This document shows positions 1-9,229 of a stretch of DNA of 38,382 bases, piece by piece (the first letter of the stretch is position 1; every line of letters starts with the position of its first letter). The stretch comes from Paludibacteraceae bacterium (lineage in GTDB: Bacteria > Bacteroidota > Bacteroidia > Bacteroidales > Paludibacteraceae), in the NCBI GenBank assembly GCA_905233375.1, contig CAJOEJ010000020.1, positions 1 through 38,382 of the forward strand. Direction: 5' to 3'. The notes under the pieces are model-generated. The model was given only the letters and a program-made list of their open reading frames with translations. It ran no database searches and was not told the DNA's origin. A program made the translations under genes and the position numbers.

Positions 1-112
1 AGATACAAAATGAAATCGTCGCGCGCAAATTTTCGCTTTAAATTCCTAAATATCAGTTATTTCAAAGAACATTTTTTGAGTTTAATGGGACAGCAGTGAA
101 ATCAAATATATT

Positions 113-1375
113 ATGTATAAAGACGAATATGGAGTAGAGTACTCCGATGACAAAAAAACACTGGTAAAATGTCCTAAGGATTTTCTATGTGAGTATGCAA
201 TCCCTGATGGCGTTACAGAAATTGCAAATTTTGCTTTCTCTGGTTGCGCCGGTTTAACCTCTGTAATCATCCCCAATAGTGTCACAACCATTGGAAAACA
301 AGCTTTCGATGGTTGCAGCAGTTTATCTTCTGTAAGTATTCCTGATAGCGTAACAAAAATTAAAACTGCTGCTTTCTCCGGTTGCAGCGCGTTGACATCT
401 GTCAGTATCCCCGACTCCATTACAAGCATTAAACATATTTTCTCGAACTGTTTGGGCCTTACCTCTATAACTCTCCCCAATACTATCAAAAGCATAGGAG
501 AGAGCGCTTTCCTAAATTGCAAAAGTTTAACATCTGTGATTATTCCGAATAGCGTAACAAAAATTGGGAGTGGCGCATTCTATGGATGTAGCGGTTTAAC
601 CTCTATTACTATACCGGACAGCGTCAAAAGCATCGGAGCAGAAGTATTTGAAGGTTGCAGCAGTTTGACCTCTATTGACATTCCCGACAGCGTCAAAAGT
701 ATTGGAGATCGCGCGTTCTATGGTTGCAGCGGGTTGACCTCTCCTATTTATAATGCGCACGTGTTTGCATATCTGCCTAACACGTATTCCGGTGCATATA
801 CGATTCCTGATGGTATTAAATCTATTTCAGGGTGTGCATTCTATGAATGCAGCGGTTTGACCTCCTTGAATATTCCTAATAGTGTCAAAAGTATTGAACA
901 TGCGGCTTTCTATGGATGCGAAGGTTTAACAACTCTAACTATCCCTGATAGTGTCACAAATATAGAATCCTTCACTTTCGCTTATTGCAGTAGCTTGATC
1001 TCCGTTATAATCCCGGATAGTGTTTTAGAACTTGGAAAGAGCGCTTTCTATTGTTGCATAAGTTTAAAATCTTTAACTATCTCCAATAGTATCAAAATCA
1101 TTGAACCTTTCACTTTCGCTGCTTGTAGAAGTCTGACCTCTTTGACAATCCCCGATAGTGTTACGTATATTGGATATGATGCTTTCTTTAGATGTGACAA
1201 TTTGACCTCTGTGACCTTCCCGGATAGTATTAAGGACATTTGTGGCGGTGCATTTGATAACGTTAAGTTGAAAGATGTATTCGTCCCTGCCGGACAAAAA
1301 AGTCGATTTAGTAACATGGCGGGATTGAAGGATTTTGCGGACATTATTCAAGAAGTTGAAACGCCGTCAAATTGA
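113..1375 (+). CDS. BspA-like leucine-rich repeat protein (LRR_5 type)
   Basis: The 420-residue protein is almost entirely built of about 15 repeats of 23 residues with the pattern IPDSVxxIGxxAFxGCSxLTSVT, the hallmark of BspA/TpLRR (LRR_5) proteins. These are usually surface or secreted proteins for adhesion or protein-protein contacts. An 18-residue insert after repeat 8 (around residues 215-232) breaks the array; repeat 4 is one residue short. The N-terminus (MYKDEYGVEYSDDKK) has no signal peptide and the C-terminus lacks a sorting domain, so the product may be cytoplasmic or use an undetected export route. The short cap before the array and the closing VPAGQKSRF segment look like complete family ends. 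I see no good TAnnTTTG promoter in the 112 bases upstream. Family assignment is secure; function is not known. Confidence 0.9.
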   Translation: MYKDEYGVEYSDDKKTLVKCPKDFLCEYAIPDGVTEIANFAFSGCAGLTSVIIPNSVTTIGKQAFDGCSSLSSVSIPDSVTKIKTAAFSGCSALTSVSIPDSITSIKHIFSNCLGLTSITLPNTIKSIGESAFLNCKSLTSVIIPNSVTKIGSGAFYGCSGLTSITIPDSVKSIGAEVFEGCSSLTSIDIPDSVKSIGDRAFYGCSGLTSPIYNAHVFAYLPNTYSGAYTIPDGIKSISGCAFYECSGLTSLNIPNSVKSIEHAAFYGCEGLTTLTIPDSVTNIESFTFAYCSSLISVIIPDSVLELGKSAFYCCISLKSLTISNSIKIIEPFTFAACRSLTSLTIPDSVTYIGYDAFFRCDNLTSVTFPDSIKDICGGAFDNVKLKDVFVPAGQKSRFSNMAGLKDFADIIQEVETPSN

Positions 1376-1401
1376 TTATAATCGAAGAAAATTAACTTTT
1401 A

Positions 1402-1433
1402 TTTGCATATTTCAGATTTTTTTTGTACCTTTG
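1402..1433 (+). promoter_or_regulatory. Bacteroidota-type promoter
   Basis: TTTG at 1402-1405, a 20-base spacer and TACCTTTG at 1426-1433 match the Bacteroidota -33/-7 promoter exactly. The spacer carries the CATATTTCAGA and T-run pattern seen at 15734. It would start transcription near 1440, leading into the mini-ORF region and possibly on into sbcDC. Confidence 0.75.
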
Positions 1434-1531
1434 CAGGCGCAAAGGTCGGAGCATGCCTGACAAATCGTTCTAACGGACGTGAGATAAGACAATCCGAAAA
1501 ATGTAGGTTAAAACTTAAAATAATTAGAATT

Positions 1532-1665
1532 ATGGAAAACGCAGAACTTCAAAACAAACTTTTGGGGAGGAGAAAGCGATGCAAGGATTTGCCAAACTGA
1601 GTCCGGAAATTAGAAAATTCTGGTGTTATAGTCATGAGAAATACGACGAGGTGGATCAATCATGA
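1532..1665 (+). pseudogene. Possible frameshifted small protein remnant
   Basis: An ATG at 1532 opens a 22-codon frame (MENAELQNKLLG...) and an ATG at 1579 in another frame opens 28 codons (MQGFAKLSPEIRKFW...). Read through a shift near 1558-1565 they would join into one protein of about 44 residues (MENAELQNK, then FGEEKAMQGFAKLSPEIRKF). The GFAKLSPEIRK segment faintly recalls the start of small KGG-type stress proteins (GFAxMxPEKRxEIA), but the glycine-rich part is absent. It lies about 90 bases downstream of the promoter at 1402-1433. It could equally be a real 28-residue protein or noncoding leader. Confidence 0.3.
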
Positions 1666-1691
1666 TGATCTGCCCTTATAAAGTTTCATAA

Positions 1692-1769
1692 ATGGCTAAA
1701 CCAACCATACATAAGTTGCCGACGCCGCCAGTTGAGCAACCAACTGAGCAGCCAAAGAAGAAAAGGTGA
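1692..1769 (+). CDS. Possible 25-residue proline-rich peptide
   Basis: ATG at 1692 opens a short frame ending at 1769. The product has a PTPPVEQPTEQPKKKR tail, rich in proline and lysine. Nothing else supports translation: no recognised family and no separate promoter. It may be the 3' end of a decayed gene or chance. Confidence 0.2.
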   Translation: MAKPTIHKLPTPPVEQPTEQPKKKR

Positions 1770-1873
1770 TTTCCGGTTTTATTGTGCTTATACTTAAACT
1801 AATAGGATAGAGATAATAATCGGGGTCAATTGAGCGCAACAAATCAAGTTGAATGATTTAACAAAACAACAGC

Positions 1874-3019
1874 ATGAAAATATTACATACCAGCGATTGG
1901 CATTTGGGGAAACGAGTGAATAATTTTCCCATGCTGGACGATCAGAAGTATATCCTGGATGAGATCGTCCAAATCGTCCAAGAAGAAAAACCGGATGTGA
2001 TTATCATAGCCGGCGATATTTACAACACATCTACACCTGCTGCAGAAGCAGTGAGTGTATTGGATGACTATATCAACCGGTTGCATGCATTATGCGAGCA
2101 TATTTTCGTCTTGTCCGGCAATCATGACAGTGCGGAACGAATCTCTTTCGGAGCGGAGATTATGAACAAAAACGGTGTGCATTTCTCTCACGTATTCAGT
2201 TCCACTCCGCAGCAAATGACCCTGCACGATGAGTACGGCGATGTGCATATCTATCTGTTGCCGTTCGTCCGTCCGATGGATGTGCGTGCTGCTTTTGCGA
2301 ACGAGCTGAAAGAATCCGGGCAAGCGATAGACACCTATGATGCCGCTATCCGGAAGGCTGTGGAGGCGATGCAACCCGATTATACGCAACGTAACATATT
2401 GGTGGCTCACCAGTATATCAATGGCGGCGAGCGCTGCGACGGAGAAGAGACGGTCGGCGGACTGGACGAAGTGGATGCGGCGATTGTGAAGGATTTTGAT
2501 TATGTGGCATTAGGTCACCTGCACGGTCCCCAGTCCGTTCTGTACCCCCATATCCGTTATTCCGGTTCTCCGCTCAAATACTCGTTTTCGGAGGTGAACC
2601 ATTGCAAGAGCGTCACGATCATTGAATGCCGTGAGAAAAACAATCTGGACATCCGTGAGCGCTTTTTGACCCCGTTGCACGATTGGTCGGATATCAAAGG
2701 CACGTACGATGAGTTGATGTCCGAGTCGTTCTATCAGGGCAAGGGGTACACGAACAACTACGTGCGTATCACCTTAACAGACGAGATCGATGTGGTGGAC
2801 GCGATGCGCAAACTGCAGAGCGTTTATCCTCTTGCGGTGACGCTGCAATACGATAACACGCGCACCCGCAGCGCGCAGGACACCTCCATGGCAGAGCATG
2901 TGGAAGAGATGACACCGATGGAGATTGTGCGGGAGTTCTTCGAGAAACAGAACGGTCAGCGCATGACTGCCGAACAGGAACAAATGATGTCGGACCTTAT
3001 AAATACCATTTTCCAATGA
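1874..3019 (+). CDS. sbcD: Exonuclease SbcCD, subunit D (Mre11-type nuclease)
   Basis: SbcD is the Mn-dependent nuclease of the SbcCD (Mre11-Rad50) complex, which cuts hairpins and protein-blocked DNA ends during replication repair. All metallophosphoesterase motifs are present: SDWHLGK at residues 6-12, GDIYNTS near 46, the GNHD motif in SGNHDSAE near 82, VAHQYING near 176 and GHLHGPQ near 214. A C-terminal capping domain follows. The length of 381 residues is normal. The stop overlaps the sbcC start by four bases (ATGA, 3016-3019), showing translational coupling. The start is the first in-frame ATG, 14 bases after an A-rich stretch typical of Bacteroidota translation starts. Confidence 0.97.
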   Translation: MKILHTSDWHLGKRVNNFPMLDDQKYILDEIVQIVQEEKPDVIIIAGDIYNTSTPAAEAVSVLDDYINRLHALCEHIFVLSGNHDSAERISFGAEIMNKNGVHFSHVFSSTPQQMTLHDEYGDVHIYLLPFVRPMDVRAAFANELKESGQAIDTYDAAIRKAVEAMQPDYTQRNILVAHQYINGGERCDGEETVGGLDEVDAAIVKDFDYVALGHLHGPQSVLYPHIRYSGSPLKYSFSEVNHCKSVTIIECREKNNLDIRERFLTPLHDWSDIKGTYDELMSESFYQGKGYTNNYVRITLTDEIDVVDAMRKLQSVYPLAVTLQYDNTRTRSAQDTSMAEHVEEMTPMEIVREFFEKQNGQRMTAEQEQMMSDLINTIFQ

Positions 3020-5739
3020 GACCTATTCAACTGACCATGCAATATTTCGGTTCCTATGCCGAGAAGCAAACGATTGATTTCGAGCTGTTGGGAACGAGCG
3101 GTTTGTACCTGATCACGGGTGATACGGGCAGCGGCAAGACCACGATCTTCGATGCCATTCTGTATGCCTTGTACGGTTCGATGAGCGGCGAATACCGGGG
3201 TAGAGACACTTTGCGCAGTTCGTTCGCCAAGGAGACCGACAAGACCGAAGTGACCTTGCGTTTTGAGTTTGCCGGAAAGATATACGAGGTATGCCGCTCC
3301 ATGGACTACAAGCGTCCGGCATTGCGCGGAGGCGGTTTGACGCAGGAGTCAGGAAAAGCAACGCTTGTTTTTTCAGACGGCACAGCGCCTGTCAGCAAGA
3401 CCAGCGATGTGGATAAGAAGATCATCGAGATACTTGGCATTGACCAGAAGCAGTTCTCCCAGATTGCGATGATCGCGCAAGGCGATTTCATGAAACTGCT
3501 GATGGCGGACACTTCCGCCCGGCTGGATATATTCCGTAAGATCTTCAAGACGGGTCCTTACAAGACGCTTCAGGAGCAGGTTCGGCGGTTGTTCAGAGAG
3601 GAGGATGTCAAATACATGAATGCCAAGACGACCATACAAACCATCGTCAACGGTGCCCAGTGTGCAGAGGAATCCGTTCATCTGACTCCGTTAAAACAGG
3701 CGCAGGACAGCCGAAGTTTCACTTCTGTGGAGAGTATGATTGCTATTATCCAGCAGATTATGGAGGAAGACCAAACAGTATTGGAGCAGTTGTTGCGCGC
3801 GCAGGAGGAACAGACGGGCATTGTCAATGCCTGTACCGCCAATCTGCAAATCATCGCCAATTACGAAGATGCAGCCAAGCGGTTGCCCGAACAGGAACAA
3901 GAGAAGGAGAGACTAACCGCATTAAAGGCTCAACAGGAAACGGCGCTGAGCGAAGCCCAAAAAGCCACGACGCAGATTGAAGATTTGAAGAAACAGGCAT
4001 CGCAGATAGAGGGTAACTTGGGTGATTATCAGTTGTTGGATGCGCAACGGGCTAAACTGCAGAAGGCGGAGCAGGATATACAAACCCAAACAACTGCGCA
4101 GAAACAGAATGATGCCGCTTTCGTCCAATTGGAAAAGAAGAAAGAAGGTCTGCTCGCCGAGCAGAAGACATTGGGAGAACCGGAGGCGGAGTGTACCAAA
4201 GAGGAAGCGGAGAAAAAACGGTTGGAGCAGTACCAAAAAGAGCTGACGAACCTGGTGAAATACCGCAAGCAATTGGTCGAAGAGCAAACCAAATACCGTA
4301 CCTTGGACGCGCAAGCGAAAGAGGCGGAATGCCTGTTTATGACCAAGCGGGATCTGTTCTACGCCGCGCAGGCAGGTGTGTTGGCACAGACCTTGGAAGA
4401 TGGCAAACCGTGTCCGGTATGCGGTGCCACCCATCATCCAACCAAGGCGCAGATGACCGAAGGGGCGCCGACCAAAGAGGAGTTGGACGAATTGGAACAA
4501 ACGGCTAAGAACAAGCGGAACCTGGCTAATGAGCAGGCGAAGCGGTGCAGTAACGGCAGTACATATATCGATACCGAAACACGTCGTTTGCAGGAAATGG
4601 GATGGAGTGCAGAGGAGGCTGACTTGGCGACCTTGCCCGGACAGATAAAGGCAATCGAAGAACGGCTTACACAACTGAGGGACAAGGTGACCCGCAAGCA
4701 GGCTATCCCGAATGAGTTGGACCAGTTGGAGAAGAAACGTCAGGCGTTGGAGCAAGCCAAATTGGATATTGCAAACCGTCTGACTCGTGCGAAAGCGGAC
4801 AGCGCATCGGCAAAGGAACAGATTGCTACATTGCAGGCAAAATGCACTTTTGCGAACGCAAGCGAGGCGCGAAAAGCGATATTGAACCTTCAGCAGCAGG
4901 CAATGAGACTGCAGTCTGCCATCGATGCCGCACAAAAAGCACTGAACGAAACGATACAAAAGATCAGTGCCGTCGAAGCGTCGATAAACGAGTTGAAGAA
5001 GACGCTTGCAAACGTCGTGACGCTGAGCAAAGAGGAAGAGACGGCGAAGAAGAGCGCAGCGGAACAGGAGCTCAATACGCATTTGATGCCGCAGATAAAA
5101 ACAATCCAGACGCGCAACAGCAACAACAGTCTGGCTATCCGCCGTTTGAACGAGCAGGCAACGGCTATCAAGGATATCGAGGCGCGCTATCAATGGCTGA
5201 AGAATATGGACGATACGATGTCCGGGCAGTTGAGCGGCAAAGAGAAAATCATGTTGGAGACCTATGTCCAGGCGATGTATTTCGAACGTATCATTCGCAA
5301 AGCCAACCTGCGGTTGCTGAAGATGACCAATAACCAGTACGAGTTACGCCGCAAGAAAGAGGCGTCCAACAAGACGCAGCAGTCCGGACTGGACTTGGAC
5401 GTGATAGACCATCACAGCGGTTCGGTGCGTACGGTGAAGGGTCTGTCCGGCGGTGAGTCCTTCATGGCATCCCTTTCGCTGGCACTGGGTTTGAGCGACG
5501 AGATCCAGGCATCGGCAGGAGGCATCCATCTGGATACGATGTTTGTGGACGAAGGCTTCGGCTCGCTGGACGAAGACAGCCGTATTCAGGCACGTAACAC
5601 CCTGCAGCAGTTATCGCTGGAGGGCAATCGCCTGATCGGTATCATCTCGCATGTGCCGGAACTGCGAACCATCGAAAAGCAGATTCAGGTGAAGAAAAAC
5701 ACCAATGGTGAATCTTATGCAAAGATAGTTATTTCGTAG
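3016..5739 (+). CDS. sbcC: Exonuclease SbcCD, subunit C (Rad50-type ATPase)
   Basis: SbcC is the SMC-like ATPase partner of SbcD. The N-terminal Walker A GDTGSGKTT lies near residues 34-42. Two long coiled-coil arms flank a zinc hook CPVC at about residue 466. The ABC signature LSGGESFMASLSLA is near 810 and Walker B with the D-loop (MFVDEGFGSLDE) near 842-853. The 907 residues are slightly below the E. coli length but usual for Bacteroidota. The coiled-coil DNA (about 3900-5200) is rich in Gln/Glu/Lys/Ala codons and gives a 423-codon antisense open frame with no features of a protein. The start is fixed by the ATGA overlap with sbcD. Confidence 0.97.
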   Translation: MRPIQLTMQYFGSYAEKQTIDFELLGTSGLYLITGDTGSGKTTIFDAILYALYGSMSGEYRGRDTLRSSFAKETDKTEVTLRFEFAGKIYEVCRSMDYKRPALRGGGLTQESGKATLVFSDGTAPVSKTSDVDKKIIEILGIDQKQFSQIAMIAQGDFMKLLMADTSARLDIFRKIFKTGPYKTLQEQVRRLFREEDVKYMNAKTTIQTIVNGAQCAEESVHLTPLKQAQDSRSFTSVESMIAIIQQIMEEDQTVLEQLLRAQEEQTGIVNACTANLQIIANYEDAAKRLPEQEQEKERLTALKAQQETALSEAQKATTQIEDLKKQASQIEGNLGDYQLLDAQRAKLQKAEQDIQTQTTAQKQNDAAFVQLEKKKEGLLAEQKTLGEPEAECTKEEAEKKRLEQYQKELTNLVKYRKQLVEEQTKYRTLDAQAKEAECLFMTKRDLFYAAQAGVLAQTLEDGKPCPVCGATHHPTKAQMTEGAPTKEELDELEQTAKNKRNLANEQAKRCSNGSTYIDTETRRLQEMGWSAEEADLATLPGQIKAIEERLTQLRDKVTRKQAIPNELDQLEKKRQALEQAKLDIANRLTRAKADSASAKEQIATLQAKCTFANASEARKAILNLQQQAMRLQSAIDAAQKALNETIQKISAVEASINELKKTLANVVTLSKEEETAKKSAAEQELNTHLMPQIKTIQTRNSNNSLAIRRLNEQATAIKDIEARYQWLKNMDDTMSGQLSGKEKIMLETYVQAMYFERIIRKANLRLLKMTNNQYELRRKKEASNKTQQSGLDLDVIDHHSGSVRTVKGLSGGESFMASLSLALGLSDEIQASAGGIHLDTMFVDEGFGSLDEDSRIQARNTLQQLSLEGNRLIGIISHVPELRTIEKQIQVKKNTNGESYAKIVIS

Positions 5740-5828
5740 AGGCGAGACGTTATAGAGAGGGCGGAAAGGGTATTATTGGCGTGTTTTGCGGGCAAAAACG
5801 AGAATTACACCAGAAAGCCCTCCAAAAA

Positions 5829-5860
5829 TTTGCATAATTCAAAAAAAAGTTTTATCTTTG
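5829..5860 (+). promoter_or_regulatory. Promoter of the rubrerythrin-SOD-Bcp-ComM cluster
   Basis: TTTG at 5829-5832, 20-base spacer, TATCTTTG at 5853-5860. The predicted start near 5867 leaves a leader of about 100 bases before the rubrerythrin ATG. Confidence 0.8.
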
Positions 5861-5966
5861 CGCTCGAATTGGAAACATACAGAATGATAAATGCTGTTTC
5901 GATACTTATTAAACAAATAGTCAGGAAGAACATAATCCATATAAATAATTTAATTATATACGCATT

Positions 5967-6509
5967 ATGAAAGATTTAAAAGGAACAAAGACCGAGAAAA
6001 ACCTCCAGGAGGCTTTTGCCGGTGAGTCAATGGCACGTAACAAGTACACCTATTACGCCTCCAAGGCGAAAAAGGACGGTTATGTACAAATCAGTAAGAT
6101 TTTTGAAGAGACCGCAGCCAATGAGAAAGAGCATGCTGAGATCTGGTTCAAGTACCTGCACGGGGGGGCAATGCCGAACACGGAGGCGAACCTTGCCGAT
6201 GCTGCAGCGGGTGAGCATTCCGAGTGGACGGATATGTATGCCCGAATGGCAGCGGAAGCACGTGAAGAGGGCTTTGACGAGATTGCAGCCAAGTTTGAGA
6301 TGGTAGCCGCCATTGAGAAACACCACGAGGAGCGTTACCGCAAGTTGCTGCAGAATATCAAGGACAAAATAGTCTTCTCCCGTGACGGTGATTGTATCTG
6401 GCAGTGCTCCAACTGCGGACATATAATGATTGGCAAAGAGGCTCCCGAAGTATGCCCGGTTTGTTTGCACGACAAGGCGTATTTCCAATTGTTAGCAGAG
6501 AATTATTAA
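5967..6509 (+). CDS. rbr: Rubrerythrin
   Basis: A non-haem di-iron peroxidase that reduces hydrogen peroxide in anaerobes. The N-terminal four-helix ferritin-like domain (residues 1-135) carries the iron-binding glutamate/histidine motifs [19 protein letters not shown] and EKHHEERY. The C-terminal rubredoxin domain has the CSNCG and CPVC iron-sulfur knuckles near residues 147-167. The length of 180 residues is typical. It is first in a co-directional group with superoxide dismutase (gap 17 bases), Bcp (gap 12) and ComM (gap 20), so superoxide and peroxide removal are probably co-transcribed from the promoter at 5829. Confidence 0.96.
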   Translation: MKDLKGTKTEKNLQEAFAGESMARNKYTYYASKAKKDGYVQISKIFEETAANEKEHAEIWFKYLHGGAMPNTEANLADAAAGEHSEWTDMYARMAAEAREEGFDEIAAKFEMVAAIEKHHEERYRKLLQNIKDKIVFSRDGDCIWQCSNCGHIMIGKEAPEVCPVCLHDKAYFQLLAENY

Positions 6510-6526
6510 AAACATATTCCATTCAG

Positions 6527-7138
6527 ATGACTATGCTTGGTATCATTTTTTCTCTTATCACCCTGCCTTATTCCGCGGAGGCGTTAGAGCCGGTAATCAG
6601 CCGTGAGACCATTGAGTTTCACTACGGAAAGCACCTGCAGACCTATGTAGATAACCTCAACAAACTGGTGGCTGGAACCGAGTTCGAAGCCATGCCGCTC
6701 GAAGAGATTGTCTGCAAGTCGCAAGGCGGTATTTTTAACAACGCCGGACAGATTCTCAACCATAATCTGTATTTCCTGCAGTTCCGTCCTTACTCCAATG
6801 ACCAATCACCAATGCCCAATGACAAATTGCCTATCATGAAGGCAATTATCCGTGATTTCGGTTCGTTTGATGCTTTCAAAGCCGAGTTTGAGCAGAAAGG
6901 TACGACGCTCTTCGGTTCGGGATGGGTGTGGCTTTCCGCTGACAAGGAAGGCAAACTGGTTATTACCCAGGAGACCAATGCCGGCAACCCCGTCACCAAA
7001 GGGCTCAGACCCTTGCTGACAATGGATGTGTGGGAGCATGCCTATTACATTGACTACCGCAACCGTCGTGCTGCGCATCTGCAGGCTCTCTGGCAGATCA
7101 TCAACTGGGACGAGATCAACCGTCGCTATACAAATTGA
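6527..7138 (+). CDS. sodB: Superoxide dismutase (Fe/Mn family)
   Basis: Converts superoxide to oxygen and hydrogen peroxide. Metal ligands are visible: His in FHYGKH (residue 32), His in QILNHNLYF, and Asp and His in DVWEHAYY; the catalytic-site GSGWVWL motif is present. I start at ATG 6527, because the longer frame from 6392 overlaps rubrerythrin. ATG 6533 is an alternative. Two oddities: the N-terminus (MTMLGIIFSLITLPYSAEAL) is about ten residues longer and more hydrophobic than usual before the LPY motif. Residues about 90-101 (NDQSPMPNDKLP) are encoded by a tandem 7-base repeat (6795-6829) where homologues have an unrelated short loop. Metal choice (Fe, Mn or either) cannot be decided here. 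Confidence 0.95.
   Translation: MTMLGIIFSLITLPYSAEALEPVISRETIEFHYGKHLQTYVDNLNKLVAGTEFEAMPLEEIVCKSQGGIFNNAGQILNHNLYFLQFRPYSNDQSPMPNDKLPIMKAIIRDFGSFDAFKAEFEQKGTTLFGSGWVWLSADKEGKLVITQETNAGNPVTKGLRPLLTMDVWEHAYYIDYRNRRAAHLQALWQIINWDEINRRYTN
6795..6829 (+). repeat. Tandem 7-base repeat inside sodB
   Basis: Five successive heptamers CCAATGA, CCAATCA, CCAATGC, CCAATGA, CAAATTG lie in frame within the superoxide dismutase gene and encode a polar loop. Similar 7-base-period arrays occur in the TonB receptor gene, engB, cstA and upstream of mutS. Confidence 0.85.
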
Positions 7139-7150
7139 AAAAGGATAATT

Positions 7151-7594
7151 ATGTTACAAGCAGGAGACAAAATGCCGTCATTCCGTGTGGTGGATGAGCA
7201 GGGCAGGGTAGTAACAGACCAGGATATGGTCGGAAGCAAAACCGTCATTTATTTCTATCCGAAGGATTCGACTCCGGGTTGCACCGCCGAGGCATGCAAC
7301 ATCCGCGATCATTATTCGTCGTTTATGGCGCGCGGTTACCAGGTTTATGGAGTCAGCAAGGACAGCCAGGCTTCCCATATCAAATTCAAAGAGAAATACG
7401 GATTGCCCTTCCCTCTGTTGAGTGACCCGACTACCGAGATGCTGCAAGCGTTTGGCGCTTGGGGCGAGAAAAAACTCTATGGCAAGACCTCGATGGGAAC
7501 GCTGCGGAAGACTTTTGTTTTTGACGAAAACGGCATCCTGGAGCGTGTCATTGAAAAGGTGGATACCAAAAACCACGCTTCGCAGATATTGTAA
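7151..7594 (+). CDS. bcp: Thioredoxin-dependent thiol peroxidase (Bcp/PrxQ)
   Basis: Atypical peroxiredoxin that reduces hydrogen peroxide and organic peroxides. The peroxidatic cysteine lies in [17 protein letters not shown], with the PrxQ-type resolving cysteine five residues later (C-TAEA-C). Downstream motifs YGVSKDS and LPFPLLSD are typical. The length of 147 residues is close to the family norm. It follows sodB after 12 bases. A stretch matching its last 17 codons occurs again at 16584-16634. Confidence 0.95.
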   Translation: MLQAGDKMPSFRVVDEQGRVVTDQDMVGSKTVIYFYPKDSTPGCTAEACNIRDHYSSFMARGYQVYGVSKDSQASHIKFKEKYGLPFPLLSDPTTEMLQAFGAWGEKKLYGKTSMGTLRKTFVFDENGILERVIEKVDTKNHASQIL

Positions 7595-7614
7595 CCCGCC
7601 ATTCCCCGATTCAT

Positions 7615-9195
7615 ATGTTAGTCAAGGCATATAGTGCAGCTACTGTAGGTATTGATGCGGCGTTAGTGACGGTGGAGGTACATGCCTCCCCGGGGTATGA
7701 CTTTGTTATGGTGGGTCTTCCTGATGTTGCCGTGAAAGAGTCGCACGAGCGGATCATGGCAGCGCTGCAGGTGAACGGACTCGATAACCTGCACCGGAGT
7801 TATACCATTAACATGGCGCCCGCCGACCTGAAGAAAGAAGGTGCTTCGTTTGATTTGCCTTTAGCCGTTGCCATGCTGGCTGGGGCGGAGCAGGTCAAAT
7901 CCAAAGAACTGGCGCACTATATGATGATAGGCGAATTGTCGCTGGATGGTTCGTTGCAGCCTGTTCGCGGCGTGCTGCCTATAGCCCTCTGTGCACGGAA
8001 GGAGGGATTCAAAGGACTGATTGTGCCGGAAGCGAATGCCGAGGAAGCGGCTGTCGTTGATGGATTGGAGGTATATGGGTTGAAGGATATTCTGGAGGTC
8101 GTGGCATTCTTTAACGGCACACCGAAAAACGAACTTAATCCCGATGAGCGGTTCGAACCAGTACACGTGGATACGCAGGCTTTGTTTGACGAACTGGCAT
8201 TCCCGTCCGATCTGGATTTTTCGGATGTGCGGGGACAGTTCAAGGTGCGCCGCGCCGTGGAGATAGCTGCTGCTGGCGGGCATAACCTGCTGATGGTAGG
8301 TCCTCCCGGTGCCGGCAAATCGATGATAGCCAAGCGCTTGCCGACCATCCTGCCTCCGCTGACCCTGGAAGAGGCGCTGGAGACCACCAAGATTCATTCG
8401 GTGGCGGGGCTCATCAAAAAGGACAAGCTGTCCAACGGTTCGCTGATCGTGCAACGCCCGTTCCGTTCCCCGCATCATACTATTACCGATGTCGCTATTG
8501 CCGGGGCGGGAACGAATCCCCATCCGGGAGAAATCTCGTTAGCGCATAACGGTGTGCTCTTTCTGGATGAGCTGCCTGAATACAAGCGTTCTACGCTGGA
8601 GGTACTCCGCCAGCCGCTCGAGGATAAGAAGATTACTATTGCCCGCGCCAAGATGACGGTTGAGTTTCCCGCCTCGTTCATGCTTGTTGCCGCGATGAAC
8701 CCCTGTCCGTGCGGGCATTACGGAGAGAATAATCCGGCTCACCCCTGTATATGTACCCCGGGGCAGATTCACCGGTATATGAGCAAAATCAGCGGACCTC
8801 TGCTGGACCGTATCGATATCCAGTGCGAGATAGAAGCGGTGCCGTACGAAGAACTCAAAAACACGCAACCCGGCGAATCGTCGGCGGTCATGCGTGAACG
8901 GGTGCTCAAAGCACGTGCCATTCAGAACGAGCGGTTCAAACACAGCCGGTTAGTGCATTGCAACGCTATGATGAACGCCAGGATGGTTCGTCAGTACTGC
9001 GCGCTGGACGCCGAGTCGGACAAATTGCTTGAATACACGATGACCAAGCTCGGTCTCTCTGCACGTGCTTACGATCGTATCCTTAAAGTCGCGCGTACGA
9101 TAGCTGACATTGAAGGCTCACAGGACATCCAAAAGCAACATTTATTAGAAGCAATATCCTACCGTTCTCTTGATAGAAGCAATTGGGCTGGATAG
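7615..9195 (+). CDS. comM: ComM/YifB-family AAA+ ATPase (Mg-chelatase-like)
   Basis: ComM is a hexameric helicase that promotes branch migration when DNA taken up by transformation is integrated. The N-terminal ChlI-like domain (residues 1-180) precedes the AAA+ core with Walker A GPPGAGKS near 229-236 and Walker B FLDELPEY near 315. The zinc-type motif CPCGHYG and the C-terminal Mg-chelatase domain ([18 protein letters not shown]) follow. The length of 526 residues is complete. It is 20 bases from bcp. A diverged second copy of everything from Walker B to the stop, about 85% identical in protein by eye, is found at 15917-16550. Confidence 0.95.
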   Translation: MLVKAYSAATVGIDAALVTVEVHASPGYDFVMVGLPDVAVKESHERIMAALQVNGLDNLHRSYTINMAPADLKKEGASFDLPLAVAMLAGAEQVKSKELAHYMMIGELSLDGSLQPVRGVLPIALCARKEGFKGLIVPEANAEEAAVVDGLEVYGLKDILEVVAFFNGTPKNELNPDERFEPVHVDTQALFDELAFPSDLDFSDVRGQFKVRRAVEIAAAGGHNLLMVGPPGAGKSMIAKRLPTILPPLTLEEALETTKIHSVAGLIKKDKLSNGSLIVQRPFRSPHHTITDVAIAGAGTNPHPGEISLAHNGVLFLDELPEYKRSTLEVLRQPLEDKKITIARAKMTVEFPASFMLVAAMNPCPCGHYGENNPAHPCICTPGQIHRYMSKISGPLLDRIDIQCEIEAVPYEELKNTQPGESSAVMRERVLKARAIQNERFKHSRLVHCNAMMNARMVRQYCALDAESDKLLEYTMTKLGLSARAYDRILKVARTIADIEGSQDIQKQHLLEAISYRSLDRSNWAG

Positions 9196-9229
9196 AAAAG
9201 AAAAATACATATTCCCCTAAAGCATCTTT

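Larger units (their letters stand above)
1376..1873. other. 498-base stretch with a promoter and doubtful mini-ORFs
   Basis: This gap between the BspA-like gene and sbcD holds a strong promoter (1402-1433) and a leader, but no convincing full-length gene. Very small reading frames at 1532-1665 and 1692-1769 are listed separately. No clear promoter is visible directly upstream of sbcD, so sbcDC might be read from 1402-1433. Confidence 0.6.

Noticed and set aside
3922..5193. 423-codon antisense open frame opposite sbcC
   Set aside because: It mirrors the repetitive Gln/Glu/Lys/Ala coiled-coil codons of SbcC; product is Leu/Phe/Arg/Cys-rich with no domain.
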